NCBI GenBank assembly: GCA_046758005.1
Contig: JBHHZJ010000005.1
Span: 3,566-67,565, forward strand
Source: JBHHZJ01 sp046758005
Lineage (GTDB): Bacteria > Pseudomonadota > Alphaproteobacteria > Kiloniellales > J153
Length of the DNA stretch: 64,000 bases
Direction: 5' to 3'
Part shown: one piece after another, positions 54,004 to 63,334 of the stretch
Position numbering within the stretch: position 1 is the stretch's first letter
How the letters are laid out: every line of letters starts with the position of its first letter
Notes under the pieces: generated by a model
What the model saw: the letters and a program-made list of their open reading frames with translations, nothing else
What the model was told of the DNA's origin: nothing
Databases searched by the model: none
Made by a program: the position numbers and the translations under genes

Positions 54004-54320
54004 CCGGCAGACCCCTTCGCGCCGCCGCGCCTCCGCGACACGCATCGGATCGGATTCGTCCCGGGCGTTATGATCCACGAGGTCCGGCCGGTCCACAAGC
54101 CCGAGTGACGACAGCGGACCCGGGCCCTGCGCCCGGGTCCGGCCCGTCTTTCGGCGAATCAAGCGGCAATCGGGCCAGGTCCGGCCTTTATTTTACCGGC
54201 TTAGATTAAGGCTGAAAGAAAGGTCACTAACGGTTTAATGCAAAAAAACAAAATACGAGACCGCCCGAGCCGTAGCCGCAGGCGCACCCGTCTGGGGCCG
54301 GTCCGCGCTCCGGTGCGGGT
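54004..54320. other. 317-bp gene-free region upstream of the AceE-like gene
   Basis: No protein gene is supported. The left part is the leader of the AceE-like gene; TAAAAT at 54190-54195 (minus strand) is a possible -10 without a good -35. The middle (54180-54260) is AT-rich for this genome and includes the terminator of the next gene (54242-54284). Confidence 0.5.
54242..54284 (-). terminator. probable intrinsic terminator of the small conserved gene
   Basis: On the minus strand a 6-bp GC-rich stem (CGCCTG, 54284-54279, with CGGGCG, 54267-54262, one G-U pair) is followed by TCTCGTATTTTG and seven T residues (54248-54242). It starts about 37 nt after the stop codon of the 87-aa gene. Confidence 0.55.
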
Positions 54321-54584
54321 TCAGCCGGCGACGGCCTTCGTGAAACGCTCGGCGAAGCTGGTCAGACCGAGGGTGCGCTTTTCCTCGAAGCACTGCTGGT
54401 GCGCGCTCTCGATCGACACCGTGTAGTGCACGTGCGGCACACCCATGGAATCCGGGACGATATCCAGAACCCTTGCGATCTCGATGATGTTGCCCCGGCG
54501 AACCTTGCGGAAGACGGCCCCGATCTCGACATCCTGCCGACGGGGACCCGGTTTGAACCACTGGCCGACCTGTGACGCGAACAT
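54321..54584 (-). CDS. small conserved protein of unknown function
   Basis: An 87-aa soluble protein without signal peptide or membrane helix. It has a basic N-terminus (KPGPRRQDVEIGAVFRKVRR), then IIEIARVLDIVPDSMGVPHV and a C-terminal RTLGLTSFAERF. The pattern GxPHVxxxV with a RTL-xxxF-xxRF end resembles short alphaproteobacterial proteins I have seen annotated only as hypothetical. The gene has its own 152-bp upstream region with a palindrome (54673-54688) and its own terminator, so it is probably a monocistronic, regulated gene. I assign no function. Confidence 0.75.
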   Translation of the reverse strand: MFASQVGQWFKPGPRRQDVEIGAVFRKVRRGNIIEIARVLDIVPDSMGVPHVHYTVSIESAHQQCFEEKRTLGLTSFAERFTKAVAG

Positions 54585-54672
54585 GATGAATACCTTTCAC
54601 TCGACCCCGGCGTTGCGGCGCCCAACCTGCGCCCACTCTGGCCAGCATTATCGCCAATCCCGTTTAAGGTCA

Positions 54673-54688
54673 GGTTAATACTATAACC
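54673..54688. promoter_or_regulatory. palindrome over a possible -10 upstream of the 87-aa gene
   Basis: GGTTA and TAACC flank six bases; read on the minus strand the centre contains TATAGT, a possible -10 element about 90 nt before the ATG at 54584. The overlap of an inverted repeat with a -10 suggests repressor control. No convincing -35 was found. Confidence 0.35.
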
Positions 54689-54716
54689 AACAGAAAATTG
54701 AGAGATTCGATCAAGG

Positions 54717-54736
54717 TTTTCGCACATTTTCGCACA
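54717..54736. repeat. tandem 10-bp direct repeat at the nnr 3' end
   Basis: TTTTCGCACA occurs twice head to tail, ending at the nnr stop codon. The 10-bp spacing places both copies on one face of the helix, as in binding sites for cooperative regulators, but it may also be a chance short repeat. Confidence 0.5.
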
Positions 54737-56218
54737 TTAGGGGGAGACCTGCGCCTTCAGGCGCCGCAGGACCCCTGGGAGGGCCTCCGGAAGGTCCTCG
54801 GCGATCAGGCCCGGGCCCACGGCGGCGCCCGCCTCGCCATGCAGCCACGCCGCGGCGCAGGACCCATCGAAGGGGGTCATGTCCTGGGCGAGCAGCCCGG
54901 CGACGAGGCCCGCCAGGACGTCGCCCGTGCCGGCGGTGGCGAGTTCGGGCGGCGCATTGGCGTTGATCGCCGCGCGACCGTCCGGCGCGGCAATCACCGA
55001 ATCGGCGCCCTTGAGCAGAACCACCGCGCCGCTTTCCTTTGCCGCGGCCCGGGCGCGAGCGAGCTTGTCGCCCTCGATCCTCGGAAACAGGCGCGCGAAT
55101 TCGCCCTCGTGCGGGGTCAGAACGCACGGCCCCCGGATGGCCGCGAACAGCTCGGCCGGGCGCTCCTGGAACGAGGTCAGGGCGTCGGCGTCCAGGACAA
55201 CGGTCTTGCCCGCCGCCAGGGACGCAAGAACCCGGGTCCGGCTGCCCGCGCCGACGCCGAGGCCGGGCCCGGCCAGAACCGCGTTGCGCCGGGAATCGGC
55301 GAGCAGGCTTGCGAACTCCTCCTCGCTGTCGGCCGGGGCCGTGATCAGGCTCGCGCCCGAGAGCGCATAGATGGGCAGGGAGTCGCGGGTGCACGCCACG
55401 GTGACCAGGCCGGCCCCGACCCTGAGCGCGGCGCGGGCGGCCAGCCGCCCGGCGCCGGTCACCACCGCGCCGCCGAGCACGAGCGCGTGGCCGAAGCGGT
55501 ACTTGTGGCTGTCGAGCTGGCGCCAGGGGTAGCGGGCGGACCAGAGCCCGGGCGCGTTCTCGAAGGTCCGGGGCGCGATCTGGTCCAGGACGCCGTCCGG
55601 AATGCCGATGTCGGCGACCACCACCTCGCCGCACAGCCCGCGTCCGGGCAGCAGGAGGTGGCCTGGCTTCTTGCGAAAGAAGGTGACGCACAGGGACGCC
55701 CGGAGCGCCGTGTCGCCCACCACCGCGCCGGTGTCGCCGGACAGGCCGCTCGGCACGTCCACGGCCACGGCGGGCAGGCGCGCGGCGTTCACCGTCTCGA
55801 CGGCGGCGCGGGCCGCGCCGCCGAGCGGGCGCGTCAGGCCGGCGCCGAACAGGCCGTCGACCACCAGCCCCGCCCCATCGATCAGCCGCGGGATCGCATC
55901 CCGATCCAGCGGCTCCACCGTCCCGGGCCACAGGCCGGCGTGATGCGCGGCCTCGCCGCGCAGCGCCTCGCGCGCGCCGAGCAGCGCCAAGCGCACCGGC
56001 CACCCGGCCTCGGCCAGGTGCCGGGCCGTCACGAAGCCGTCACCGCCATTGTTCCCGGGGCCGCACAGCACCAGGACGGAACACGGCCGATGGCGCGCGC
56101 GGACGGCCTCGGCGACGGCGCGCCCTGCGTTTTCCATCAACTCGATCCCGGGCACCCCGGCGCTCACGGCCGCTGCGTCGGCCCGGGACATCTCCGCCAC
56201 CGTCAGAACGCAAGGCAT
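54737..56218 (-). CDS. nnr: bifunctional NAD(P)HX epimerase / ADP-dependent NAD(P)HX dehydratase
   Basis: A 493-aa fused repair enzyme. The N-terminal YjeF_N domain (about 1-205) epimerises damaged, hydrated NAD(P)HX, shown by VLVLCGPGNNGGDGFVTARH and VVDGLFGAGLTRPL. The C-terminal ribokinase-like domain (about 225-490) dehydrates it with ADP, shown by DALTSF, LTPHEGEFARLFP and the catalytic TAGTGDVLAGLVAGLLAQ. ATG 56218 gives the family length. In related genomes this gene often lies next to glnB, which here is 4 kb away. Confidence 0.94.
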   Translation of the reverse strand: MPCVLTVAEMSRADAAAVSAGVPGIELMENAGRAVAEAVRARHRPCSVLVLCGPGNNGGDGFVTARHLAEAGWPVRLALLGAREALRGEAAHHAGLWPGTVEPLDRDAIPRLIDGAGLVVDGLFGAGLTRPLGGAARAAVETVNAARLPAVAVDVPSGLSGDTGAVVGDTALRASLCVTFFRKKPGHLLLPGRGLCGEVVVADIGIPDGVLDQIAPRTFENAPGLWSARYPWRQLDSHKYRFGHALVLGGAVVTGAGRLAARAALRVGAGLVTVACTRDSLPIYALSGASLITAPADSEEEFASLLADSRRNAVLAGPGLGVGAGSRTRVLASLAAGKTVVLDADALTSFQERPAELFAAIRGPCVLTPHEGEFARLFPRIEGDKLARARAAAKESGAVVLLKGADSVIAAPDGRAAINANAPPELATAGTGDVLAGLVAGLLAQDMTPFDGSCAAAWLHGEAGAAVGPGLIAEDLPEALPGVLRRLKAQVSP

Positions 56219-56298
56219 CGCTGGTTTTCCGAATCCCTGGTCCGTGCCGTTCAAGACCCGCCTAAGGCAACCTGGCGGCCGGCCGAACGGCGCGGCGC

Positions 56299-57084
56299 TT
56301 ACCGGGGGCCCGCAGCGGCGGCGCGCAGCGCGGCCAGGCTGGAGCGCGCCGCATCGCGCAGCAACAGGACATCCGCATCGGCCAGAACGAGGTCGTAGCC
56401 CGCCTCGAGCAACCGCCCGACCGAGCGCCCCGGGGTCGGAATCCCGCCCAAGGTCGCGCCGCCGGCCTTGGCCGCCGTTTCCACCTTCTCGATCATGGCG
56501 CGCACCTCCGGATGGTCGGGCTCGCCCAGGTGCCCGGTGTTGGCCGAGAGGTCGAAGGGTCCGACGAACAGCATGTCCACACCGTCGAGGCCGGCGATCG
56601 CGGCCGCATTGCGCACCGCTTCGGCGCTCTCGATCTGGCACATGATCAGCAGGGAGGAGTCGGCCGCCGCAACGTAGTCCCGCCAGCGGGCGCCGTAGTC
56701 GGAAGCGCGCACGATGCTGGCCGCCATGCCGCGCCGACCGCGCGGCGGATAGCGGCATGCCGCCACCGCCGCCTCGGCCTGCGCCGTCGTGTCGACCGCC
56801 GGGACCATGACCCCGGCCACGCCGATGTCGAGCACGCGCTTGAGGGCCACCGGGTCGTTGGACGGCACGCGCACGAGGGGCGCACAGGCGCGTCCCTGGA
56901 CCGCTTGCAGCAGCGCAACCGCGTCCAGGTACGAGCCGGGTCCGTGCTCGAGGTCGATCAGGACGCAGTCGTAGCCCGCCTGGGCCACGATCTCCGCCGC
57001 GATCGGGCTGAACATCTCCAGCCAGCACCCGAAGGCGGGCCCGGCCTCGCGATGGCGCGGCTTGAAGCTCGTGGCCTGGCTCAT
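56299..57084 (-). CDS. HpcH/HpaI aldolase family protein
   Basis: A 261-aa class II aldolase of the HpcH/HpaI type, which cleaves or forms 2-oxo-3-deoxy acids such as 4-hydroxy-2-oxoheptanedioate. Motifs: VLIDLEHGPGSY (catalytic His region), LVRVPSNDPVALKRVLDIGV, and ICQIESAEAVRN with the metal-binding Glu, followed by GVDMLFVGPFDLS with the metal-binding Asp. The exact substrate is not readable. It lies 80 bp from nnr and 64 bp from the Sel1/SPOR gene, same strand. Confidence 0.88.
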   Translation of the reverse strand: MSQATSFKPRHREAGPAFGCWLEMFSPIAAEIVAQAGYDCVLIDLEHGPGSYLDAVALLQAVQGRACAPLVRVPSNDPVALKRVLDIGVAGVMVPAVDTTAQAEAAVAACRYPPRGRRGMAASIVRASDYGARWRDYVAAADSSLLIMCQIESAEAVRNAAAIAGLDGVDMLFVGPFDLSANTGHLGEPDHPEVRAMIEKVETAAKAGGATLGGIPTPGRSVGRLLEAGYDLVLADADVLLLRDAARSSLAALRAAAAGPR

Positions 57085-57148
57085 GCGTCCCCTTCCGCCC
57101 CGTCTTCCGCCCGCCGGCGCGAAGGCGCCGGGGCCCCGCACCGAGCCG

Positions 57149-58357
57149 CTAATTATGGGTTTGGCCCGGAAGCACTTTGCAGAACGCCGCCGGGTCCATC
57201 CCGCGCAACTGCTGACACAGGGCGCGGGCCGCCGCGGCGGTCGGCAAGCCTTCCGCGACGACCCGATAGAACACCCCGCCCTGGCCGAGATCCGCCGGCG
57301 CGACAACGATCCGCCGGCCGGCGAAAACGTTCGGGTGCTTCCGCCGTATCTCGCGCACCGCGCCCGCCGCGGCCGCTTCGCTCTTCTCGGAGCGGAACCA
57401 GACCCGGAACGTCCCGCCGTGGACGCCGCCCGAGCCCGCCAATTCCTTCTCCGCCGCCTGCGGCTGCGGCTGGCGCGCCACCTGCGTCGGCGCGGGCTCG
57501 GCCTTCGGGGCGGCCGCTGCGGGCTTGTCGATCACGGGCGCCTCGGGCAGGGCCGGCTTCCGGGCGGCCGCGGGTCCGCTCGCGGGTTGCGCCGGCGCCG
57601 GGGGCGGCGGCAGCGTGGGCTTCTCCTGGTCCTTGCCGGCGCCCGCCTCGCCGGCCTCGAGCGCGCCGCCCGCGTCCTCCGCCGCGCCGGACAGCGTCTG
57701 CGCCAGCCTCGGCTTGACGCCTTCCCGGCGCAGCAGTTCGGCCTGCTCCCTGGCCTTGGCGTGGCCCTGGGCGGCGGCGAGCTGATACCAGTTCAAGGCC
57801 TCGCCCTTGTCGACCTGCGAGTTGAGGCCGAGCAGCTTGATCTGGCCCAGCGCGTACTGCGCGTCGGCCAGGCCGAGCCCCGCCGCGCGGCGGAACCAGC
57901 GCTCGGCCTCCACCTTGTTTTCAGCCACCCCTTCGCCCCGGAAATAGGCGAGCGCGAGATTGAACTGGGCCATGGAATGGTCCTGCCGCGCCGCCAGGGT
58001 CCACAGCTCCACGGCGCGCGCCGGATCGCGCGCCGCACCGCGCCCCTGCGCGTACATCAGGCCGAGATTGTTCTGCGCCGCCGAAATTCCTTGCGCCGCC
58101 GAGAGGCGATACCACTCGACGGCGCGCCGGTCGTCCTTGGGCAGGTCCATTCCGCCGGTCTCGTACAGCTTGCCCAGGCTGTACTGGGCGGTGGCGTCGC
58201 CGCCGCGGGCGAGCGGCTCCCAGATCCGCGCCGCCCGTTCGTAGTCGCCCGCCTCGTAGGCCGCCATCCCCGCGTCGTAGCCCTGCGCCCATGCCGGCGC
58301 GGCCAGCCCGCACACGATAAGCGCAAGCCGCCCGGCGCGCGCGAGGGTGTCGATCAT
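57149..58357 (-). CDS. secreted Sel1-repeat protein with C-terminal SPOR-like domain
   Basis: A 402-aa envelope protein. A signal peptide (1-24, cut after PAWAQ region) is followed by four to five Sel1-like repeats (about 38-215; for example AVEWYRLSAAQGISAAQNNL), a Pro/Ala-rich linker (about 220-320, including PPPPAPAQPA) and a C-terminal ~75-residue domain with the alternating pattern of SPOR peptidoglycan-binding domains (FRVWFRSEKSEAAAAGAVRE). SPOR domains bind denuded glycan strands at the septum; Sel1 repeats bind partner proteins. A role in cell-envelope organisation is inference. Confidence 0.85.
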   Translation of the reverse strand: MIDTLARAGRLALIVCGLAAPAWAQGYDAGMAAYEAGDYERAARIWEPLARGGDATAQYSLGKLYETGGMDLPKDDRRAVEWYRLSAAQGISAAQNNLGLMYAQGRGAARDPARAVELWTLAARQDHSMAQFNLALAYFRGEGVAENKVEAERWFRRAAGLGLADAQYALGQIKLLGLNSQVDKGEALNWYQLAAAQGHAKAREQAELLRREGVKPRLAQTLSGAAEDAGGALEAGEAGAGKDQEKPTLPPPPAPAQPASGPAAARKPALPEAPVIDKPAAAAPKAEPAPTQVARQPQPQAAEKELAGSGGVHGGTFRVWFRSEKSEAAAAGAVREIRRKHPNVFAGRRIVVAPADLGQGGVFYRVVAEGLPTAAAARALCQQLRGMDPAAFCKVLPGQTHN

Positions 58358-58452
58358 TCGGACGCCGACAGATGCCCGCGGGCGCATCGCGGTGTCAGCG
58401 GCCTTGCCGCGCCGCGGCCAGGGGCGCGGAAGATGGCCCGCGGCAGCGGGAA

Positions 58453-58530
58453 TGGGGTGGCTGATGGGACTTGAACCCACGACCCTCGGTACCACAAACC
58501 GATGCTCTGACCAACTGAGCTACAGCCACC
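58453..58530 (-). tRNA. tRNA-His (anticodon GTG)
   Basis: A complete cloverleaf with the extra 5' G-1 opposite C73 that marks histidine tRNAs: GTGGCTG pairs with CAGCCAC, the anticodon stem TCGGT/ACCGA encloses TTGTGGT (anticodon GTG), the T loop is TTCAAGT, and CCA is encoded. Confidence 0.97.
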
Positions 58531-58588
58531 ACGAACTGGCGCAATCTCCGGATTGCCGCCATACGGCGCGGCGGCGGGGACGCTCGGT

Positions 58589-58617
58589 GTTAAATCACCC
58601 GCATTCAGCCCCGTCAA
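58589..58617 (-). promoter_or_regulatory. probable promoter of tRNA-His
   Basis: On the minus strand TTGACG (-35, 58612-58617) and TTTAAC (-10, 58589-58594) are 17 bp apart. Transcription would start near 58582, about 50 nt upstream of the mature tRNA-His 5' end. The -35 context CTTGAC is the alphaproteobacterial consensus. Confidence 0.6.
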
Positions 58618-58722
58618 GCGCAACGCATGGCTTGCCGCGCGGCGCGGCCAGGGCGTAGGCTGCGGGCGAAAATGGCGGGCGCAGCCGCGGCGAGTCGAGC
58701 CTGCGCTCGAAGGAGAGCCGAC

Positions 58723-59904
58723 ATGCTCGAACCCGCAGCCGCAATCGGCCGCATCGGCACCGAGAGCGCCTTCGAGGTTCTGGCCCGGGCCAAGGCGCTC
58801 GAGGCGCAAGGCCGCTCGATCGTCAACCTCGGCATCGGCCAGCCCGATTTCCAGACCCCCGGCCACATCGTCGAGGCCGCGGTCAAGGCCCTGCGCGACG
58901 GCCACCACGGCTACACGCCGGCCGCCGGCATCCCGGAGCTGCGCGAAGCGGTCGCCGCCGATTTGCACCGACGCCTCGGCGTCGAGGTCGATCCGGGGCT
59001 CGTCCTCGTCGTGCCCGGGGGCAAGGTGACCATGTTCTTCGCCGTGCTCATGTTCGGCGAGCCGGGCGTGGAAATCCTGTACCCCAACCCGGGCTTCCCG
59101 ATCTACGAATCGGTCATCTCCTTCAGCGGCGCGAGGCCGGTGCCGATCCCGCTGTTGGAGACGAACGAGTTCGCCTTCTCGGCCGAGGACGTGCTGGCGC
59201 GGATCACGCCGGCCACGCGCCTCATCATCCTCAACAGCCCGGCCAACCCGACCGGCGGCGTCACCCCGCGCGAGGAGGTCGACAAGCTGGTCGCCGGGTT
59301 GCGGCGCCACCCGGGCGTGGCCGTGCTCTCCGACGAGATCTACGGCCAGATGCTCTACGACGGGCGCGAGCACGCCAGCCTCCTGCACTACCCGGAAATC
59401 CGCGACCAGGTGATCCTGCTCGACGGCTGGAGCAAGACCTACGCCATGACCGGCTGGCGCCTTGGATTCGGCGTCTGGCCACGGCGACTGATCGAGGGCG
59501 CGACGCGGCTGGCGATCAACTGCCACTCCTGCGTCAACGCCCCGGCCCAGCATGCCGGCATCGCGGCCCTGACCGGCCCGCAGCAGGCGGTCGCCGACAT
59601 GGTCGCGGCCTTCGACGCGCGCCGTCGGGTCGTGGTCGAGGAGGTGAACAAGATCGCGGGCCTGTCCTGCGTGACCCCGGGCGGCGCCTTCTACGCTTTC
59701 CCGAACGTCGCCGGGACCGGCGTCGCGGCCAAGGAGATGGAGGTCAAGCTGCTCGAGGAGGCCGGGGTCGCCACCGTCGCCGGGACCAGCTTCGGGCGCT
59801 ACGGCGAGGGCTACCTGCGCCTGTCCTACGCCAACTCGATCGAGAACATCCGGGAGGCCATGCGCCGCATCCGCGGCTGGCTCGAGGCGCGCCGGGCGGC
59901 CTGA
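58723..59904 (+). CDS. pyridoxal-phosphate aminotransferase, class I/II
   Basis: A 393-aa fold-type I aminotransferase. The PLP lysine is in DGWSKTYAMTGWRLGFGV, and other hallmarks are VNLGIGQPDFQTP, GYTPAAGIPELREAVA, ILNSPANPTGGV and VLSDEIYGQML. It transfers amino groups between an amino acid and a 2-oxo acid; aspartate, alanine or aromatic specificity cannot be settled here. ATG 58723 follows AAGGAG 7 nt upstream. It is divergent from tRNA-His and precedes glnB by 296 bp, so linkage to nitrogen metabolism is possible. Confidence 0.9.
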   Translation: MLEPAAAIGRIGTESAFEVLARAKALEAQGRSIVNLGIGQPDFQTPGHIVEAAVKALRDGHHGYTPAAGIPELREAVAADLHRRLGVEVDPGLVLVVPGGKVTMFFAVLMFGEPGVEILYPNPGFPIYESVISFSGARPVPIPLLETNEFAFSAEDVLARITPATRLIILNSPANPTGGVTPREEVDKLVAGLRRHPGVAVLSDEIYGQMLYDGREHASLLHYPEIRDQVILLDGWSKTYAMTGWRLGFGVWPRRLIEGATRLAINCHSCVNAPAQHAGIAALTGPQQAVADMVAAFDARRRVVVEEVNKIAGLSCVTPGGAFYAFPNVAGTGVAAKEMEVKLLEEAGVATVAGTSFGRYGEGYLRLSYANSIENIREAMRRIRGWLEARRAA

Positions 59905-60539
<635 letters not shown>

Positions 60540-60612
60540 GGGCCGCGCCCGCGGACCGGCCAAGTCCCGACACACGGTTCCACCGAAAAAACCAACGATG
60601 GGGAAAACAAGC

Positions 60613-62022
60613 ATGTCCGACGTGAAAAAAGTTCTCGATCTCATGAAGGAGAACGACGTCAAGTATGTTGACTTCCGGTTCACCGACCCGCGCGGCAAGT
60701 GGCAGCACCTCGCGATCCACGCCGATGCGGTCGACGAGGACGCCCTGACCGACGGCGTCATGTTCGACGGATCCTCGATCGCCGGCTGGAAGGCGATCAA
60801 CGAATCCGACATGACCCTGGTCCCGGACCTCTCGACCGCCGTCATGGACCCGTTCGCGGCGCAGCCGCTGCTCATTCTGGTCTGCGACGTGAACGAGCCC
60901 GCGACCGGCCAGCCCTACGAGCGCGATCCGCGCTCCACCGCCAAGAAGGCGGAGGCCTACCTCAAGGCCACCGGCATCGGCGACACCGCCGTGTTCGGGC
61001 CGGAAGCGGAGTTCTTCGTGTTCGACGACGTGCGCTTCAAGGTCGAGCAGAACCACTGCTTCTTCCACTTCACGGCCGAGGAAGGCCCGTACATGTCGGG
61101 CGAGGCCATGGAGGAAGGCAACATCGGCCACCGGCCGCCGCCCAAGGGCGGCTATTTCCCGGTGCCGCCCGTCGATTCCGCCACCGACCTGCGCGCCGAG
61201 ATGCTCACGGTCATGGGCGAGATGGGCCTCAAGGTCGAGAAGCACCACCACGAAGTCGCCCCGGCGCAGCACGAGCTCGGCTTCAGGTTCGACACCCTGG
61301 TGCGCACGGCGGACAACCTGCAGATCTACAAGTACGTGGTGCAAAACGTGGCGCACACCTACGGCAAGACGGCCACGTTCATGCCGAAGCCGGTGTTCGG
61401 GGACAACGGCTCGGGCATGCATACGCACCAGTCGATCTGGAAGGACGGCAAGCCCCTGTTCGCCGGGGACGGCTACGCCGGCCTGTCGGAGGCCGCGCTC
61501 TACTACATCGGCGGGGTCATGAAGCACGCCCGGGCGATCAACGCCTTCAGCAACCCGACGACCAACAGCTTCAAGCGGCTGGTGCCGGGCTTCGAGGCCC
61601 CGGTGCTGCTCGCCTACTCCGGGCGCAACCGCTCGGCGGCCTGCCGCATCCCGTTCGGCGCGAGCCCGAAGTCCAGGCGCGTCGAGGTGCGCTTCCCCGA
61701 CCCGACCGCGAACCCGTACCTCGCCTTCTCGGCCATGCTCATGGCCGGCATGGACGGGATCAAGAACAAGACTCACCCGGGCGACCCCATCGACAAGAAC
61801 CTCTACGATCTGCCGCCGGAGGAGCTGAAGGACGTGCCGACGGTGTGCGGCTCGCTGCGCGAGGCGGCGAACGCGCTCGTCGACGACCACGAGTTCCTGC
61901 TCGCCGGGGACGTCTTCACCAAGGAGCAGATCGACGCGTACCTGGATCTCAAGTGGGAGGAGATCTACCGCTTCGAGCACGCCCCGCACCCGGTCGAGTT
62001 CCAGATGTATTACTCGTCGTAG
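60613..62022 (+). CDS. glnA: glutamine synthetase type I
   Basis: GlnA (469 aa, same as E. coli) makes glutamine from glutamate and ammonia and is dodecameric. Metal and substrate motifs: [60 protein letters not shown] and [11 protein letters not shown]. The regulatory adenylylation tyrosine is in [12 protein letters not shown], so activity is probably controlled by GlnE under PII. An ATG at 60598 is also possible, adding five residues; ATG 60613 matches the family start [10 protein letters not shown]. It forms an operon with glnB. Confidence 0.97.
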   Translation: MSDVKKVLDLMKENDVKYVDFRFTDPRGKWQHLAIHADAVDEDALTDGVMFDGSSIAGWKAINESDMTLVPDLSTAVMDPFAAQPLLILVCDVNEPATGQPYERDPRSTAKKAEAYLKATGIGDTAVFGPEAEFFVFDDVRFKVEQNHCFFHFTAEEGPYMSGEAMEEGNIGHRPPPKGGYFPVPPVDSATDLRAEMLTVMGEMGLKVEKHHHEVAPAQHELGFRFDTLVRTADNLQIYKYVVQNVAHTYGKTATFMPKPVFGDNGSGMHTHQSIWKDGKPLFAGDGYAGLSEAALYYIGGVMKHARAINAFSNPTTNSFKRLVPGFEAPVLLAYSGRNRSAACRIPFGASPKSRRVEVRFPDPTANPYLAFSAMLMAGMDGIKNKTHPGDPIDKNLYDLPPEELKDVPTVCGSLREAANALVDDHEFLLAGDVFTKEQIDAYLDLKWEEIYRFEHAPHPVEFQMYYSS

Positions 62023-62120
62023 CGCGCGCTCGAAGGGCAAGCGCACGGGCCGCCGGCGGGGCGCGCCGGAGCGCGAACGATCGGATTCGATTCGCCGCGC
62101 CGGCCCGGAGCGGCCGGCGA

Positions 62121-62336
62121 TCAGGCGGCGCTGGAGACCGGGCCGGGTTGCGCCGACGGGGCCACCGCGCCCTCGATCGCGCCGGGCGGGCCGAGCCCCG
62201 CGCGAACCCGTGCGATCAGCCGCTGCACCTCCTGCTTGCCCGTCCCGTCGACCTCCATCAACAGGCGCGCGATCGGGTCGTCCAGGATGTCGTCCAGCGA
62301 CGGCTCCCCGCCCGCCTGCTCCCACGCCTTTTTCAT
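62121..62336 (-). CDS. small acidic protein of unknown function
   Basis: A 71-aa protein with the pattern PSLDDILDDPIARLLMEVDG followed by a basic helix EVQRLIARVRAGL and an unstructured Pro/Ala/Ser tail. Short proteins with a DIL-x-DP-xx-LLM-x-xDG core are common hypotheticals in Alphaproteobacteria; function is unknown to me. ATG 62336 has GGAGG 7 nt upstream; an in-frame ATG at 62342 would add two residues. It is convergent with glnA and divergent from the helix-turn-helix gene across an AT-rich operator-bearing spacer. Confidence 0.7.
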   Translation of the reverse strand: MKKAWEQAGGEPSLDDILDDPIARLLMEVDGTGKQEVQRLIARVRAGLGPPGAIEGAVAPSAQPGPVSSAA

Positions 62337-62646
62337 TGCCATCCTCCCTCGTCCTCCCGGATCCGACGGCCGCTTTCGTCGCTCCCGGTGAATTCGTCCA
62401 AATATACTGCGATCAAAAACATCCGGCAAGTATTATATTATTTTCAATTTTCCATATTTAAACAAAAAAGGAATAGCTACTTTACATTAACTGCCAAATT
62501 AGGGTAACATACCCTAACGACCGGTCATCCGGGTCTCATGCCCGGGCCTCCCCAGGGTTGACTGCCCTAATAACGATCTATTAGGACCTTTGGCCCTAGC
62601 ATCGAGAACGAAAGCGCGCCGCCAAGCGCGAAGAAGGATCCGCCCG
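62337..62646. promoter_or_regulatory. AT-rich divergent control region with two perfect inverted repeats
   Basis: A 310-bp spacer without a gene, whose left half (about 62390-62520) is far more AT-rich than the genome. It contains the exact palindrome TTAGGGTA-ACA-TACCCTAA (62499-62517), a second exact repeat CCTAATA/TATTAGG six bases apart (62566-62585), a CCGGG/CCCGG stem near 62529-62545, and TTGACT (62558-62563) as a -35 candidate overlapping the second repeat. Both repeats share the CCCTAA/TTAGGG core, suggesting one regulator. Confidence 0.6.
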
Positions 62647-62904
62647 ATGCCCCGCGATACCACCGAGGCGCGCCCGATGACGGCAGAGGAACTGCGGCGC
62701 CACTGCTCGCGCCTGTACGGCGCGCACCGCTGGCAGACCGCGCTCGCCCGGGAGCTTCAGGTCAACGACCGCACGGTGCGCCGCTGGGCCTCCGGCGCCT
62801 CGCCGGTGCCGCAGTCGGCGGCCCTGTGCGTGCGGCTCATGGTCTTCCTCGACGAGCTGAGCTGGCTCGGCGAATGGCGCAAGCTGCTCGAGGAGGAATT
62901 TTGA
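62647..62904 (+). CDS. small helix-turn-helix protein
   Basis: An 85-aa protein with a helix-turn-helix of the XRE/Cro style: WQTALARELQVNDRTVRRWA (20 residues, about 29-48), where the second helix VNDRTVRRWASG is the recognition helix, followed by VPQSAALCVRLMVFLDEL. It is small and has no effector domain. The upstream inverted repeats at 62499-62517 and 62566-62585 make autoregulation plausible. ATG 62647 has AAGGAT upstream; a later ATG at 62677 is possible. Confidence 0.75.
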   Translation: MPRDTTEARPMTAEELRRHCSRLYGAHRWQTALARELQVNDRTVRRWASGASPVPQSAALCVRLMVFLDELSWLGEWRKLLEEEF

Positions 62905-62962
62905 GGCGCGGGGGCCTCGTCCGGGGCTGGCCGCGACGTGCGCGCCAGGAGCCGCCAATCGC

Positions 62963-63334
62963 TCAACGAGGCAGCGTGATCGTGACCTCTTGGCCGCCGG
63001 TGCCGTGCACCTTGTCGTGGGCGCGCAGGGTCACGGCGTCGATGCCCTCGGGGACGGCCACGCCGCCGAGCGAGCGGGTGAACGGCTGCTCGGTCTCGTG
63101 CGGGTGCAGCAGCACGCGGGTGCCGAGGACGCGCCCGTCCGGGGCCAGCACCTCCCACTTGTCGGCGTAGTGGTCCCACCCGGCGTCCTCGTGCGCCACG
63201 GTGACGTGGAAGCGCCAGGTCCCGGTCCCCTCGCGAACCGCCTCGACGGCGAGCACGTCGGCCTCGCCGGCAAGCGCCGGCCAAGCCGCGCCGAGATGGG
63301 CGAGGGCGAGGACGGCCGCCAAGGTCCGCCTCAC
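62963..63334 (-). CDS. small secreted protein of unknown function
   Basis: A 123-aa protein starting at GTG 63334, which overlaps the thioesterase stop by 4 nt (GTGA). The signal peptide (1-23, LAAVLALAHLGAAWPALAG) is followed by a beta-rich domain with WRFHVTVAHEDAGWDHYADK, VLLHPHETEQPFTRSL and a C-terminal GGQEVTITLPR. It contains no cysteine, and histidines in HYADK and HPHETE could bind a metal. I recognise no named family, though similar short periplasmic proteins occur in this class. The overlap suggests coexpression with the thioesterase. Confidence 0.75.
   Translation of the reverse strand: MRRTLAAVLALAHLGAAWPALAGEADVLAVEAVREGTGTWRFHVTVAHEDAGWDHYADKWEVLAPDGRVLGTRVLLHPHETEQPFTRSLGGVAVPEGIDAVTLRAHDKVHGTGGQEVTITLPR

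Noticed and set aside
62430..62520. AT-rich tract as an origin of replication or insertion-sequence remnant
   Set aside because: No DnaA boxes, iterons, transposase fragments or terminal repeats were seen. The short palindromes fit operators better.
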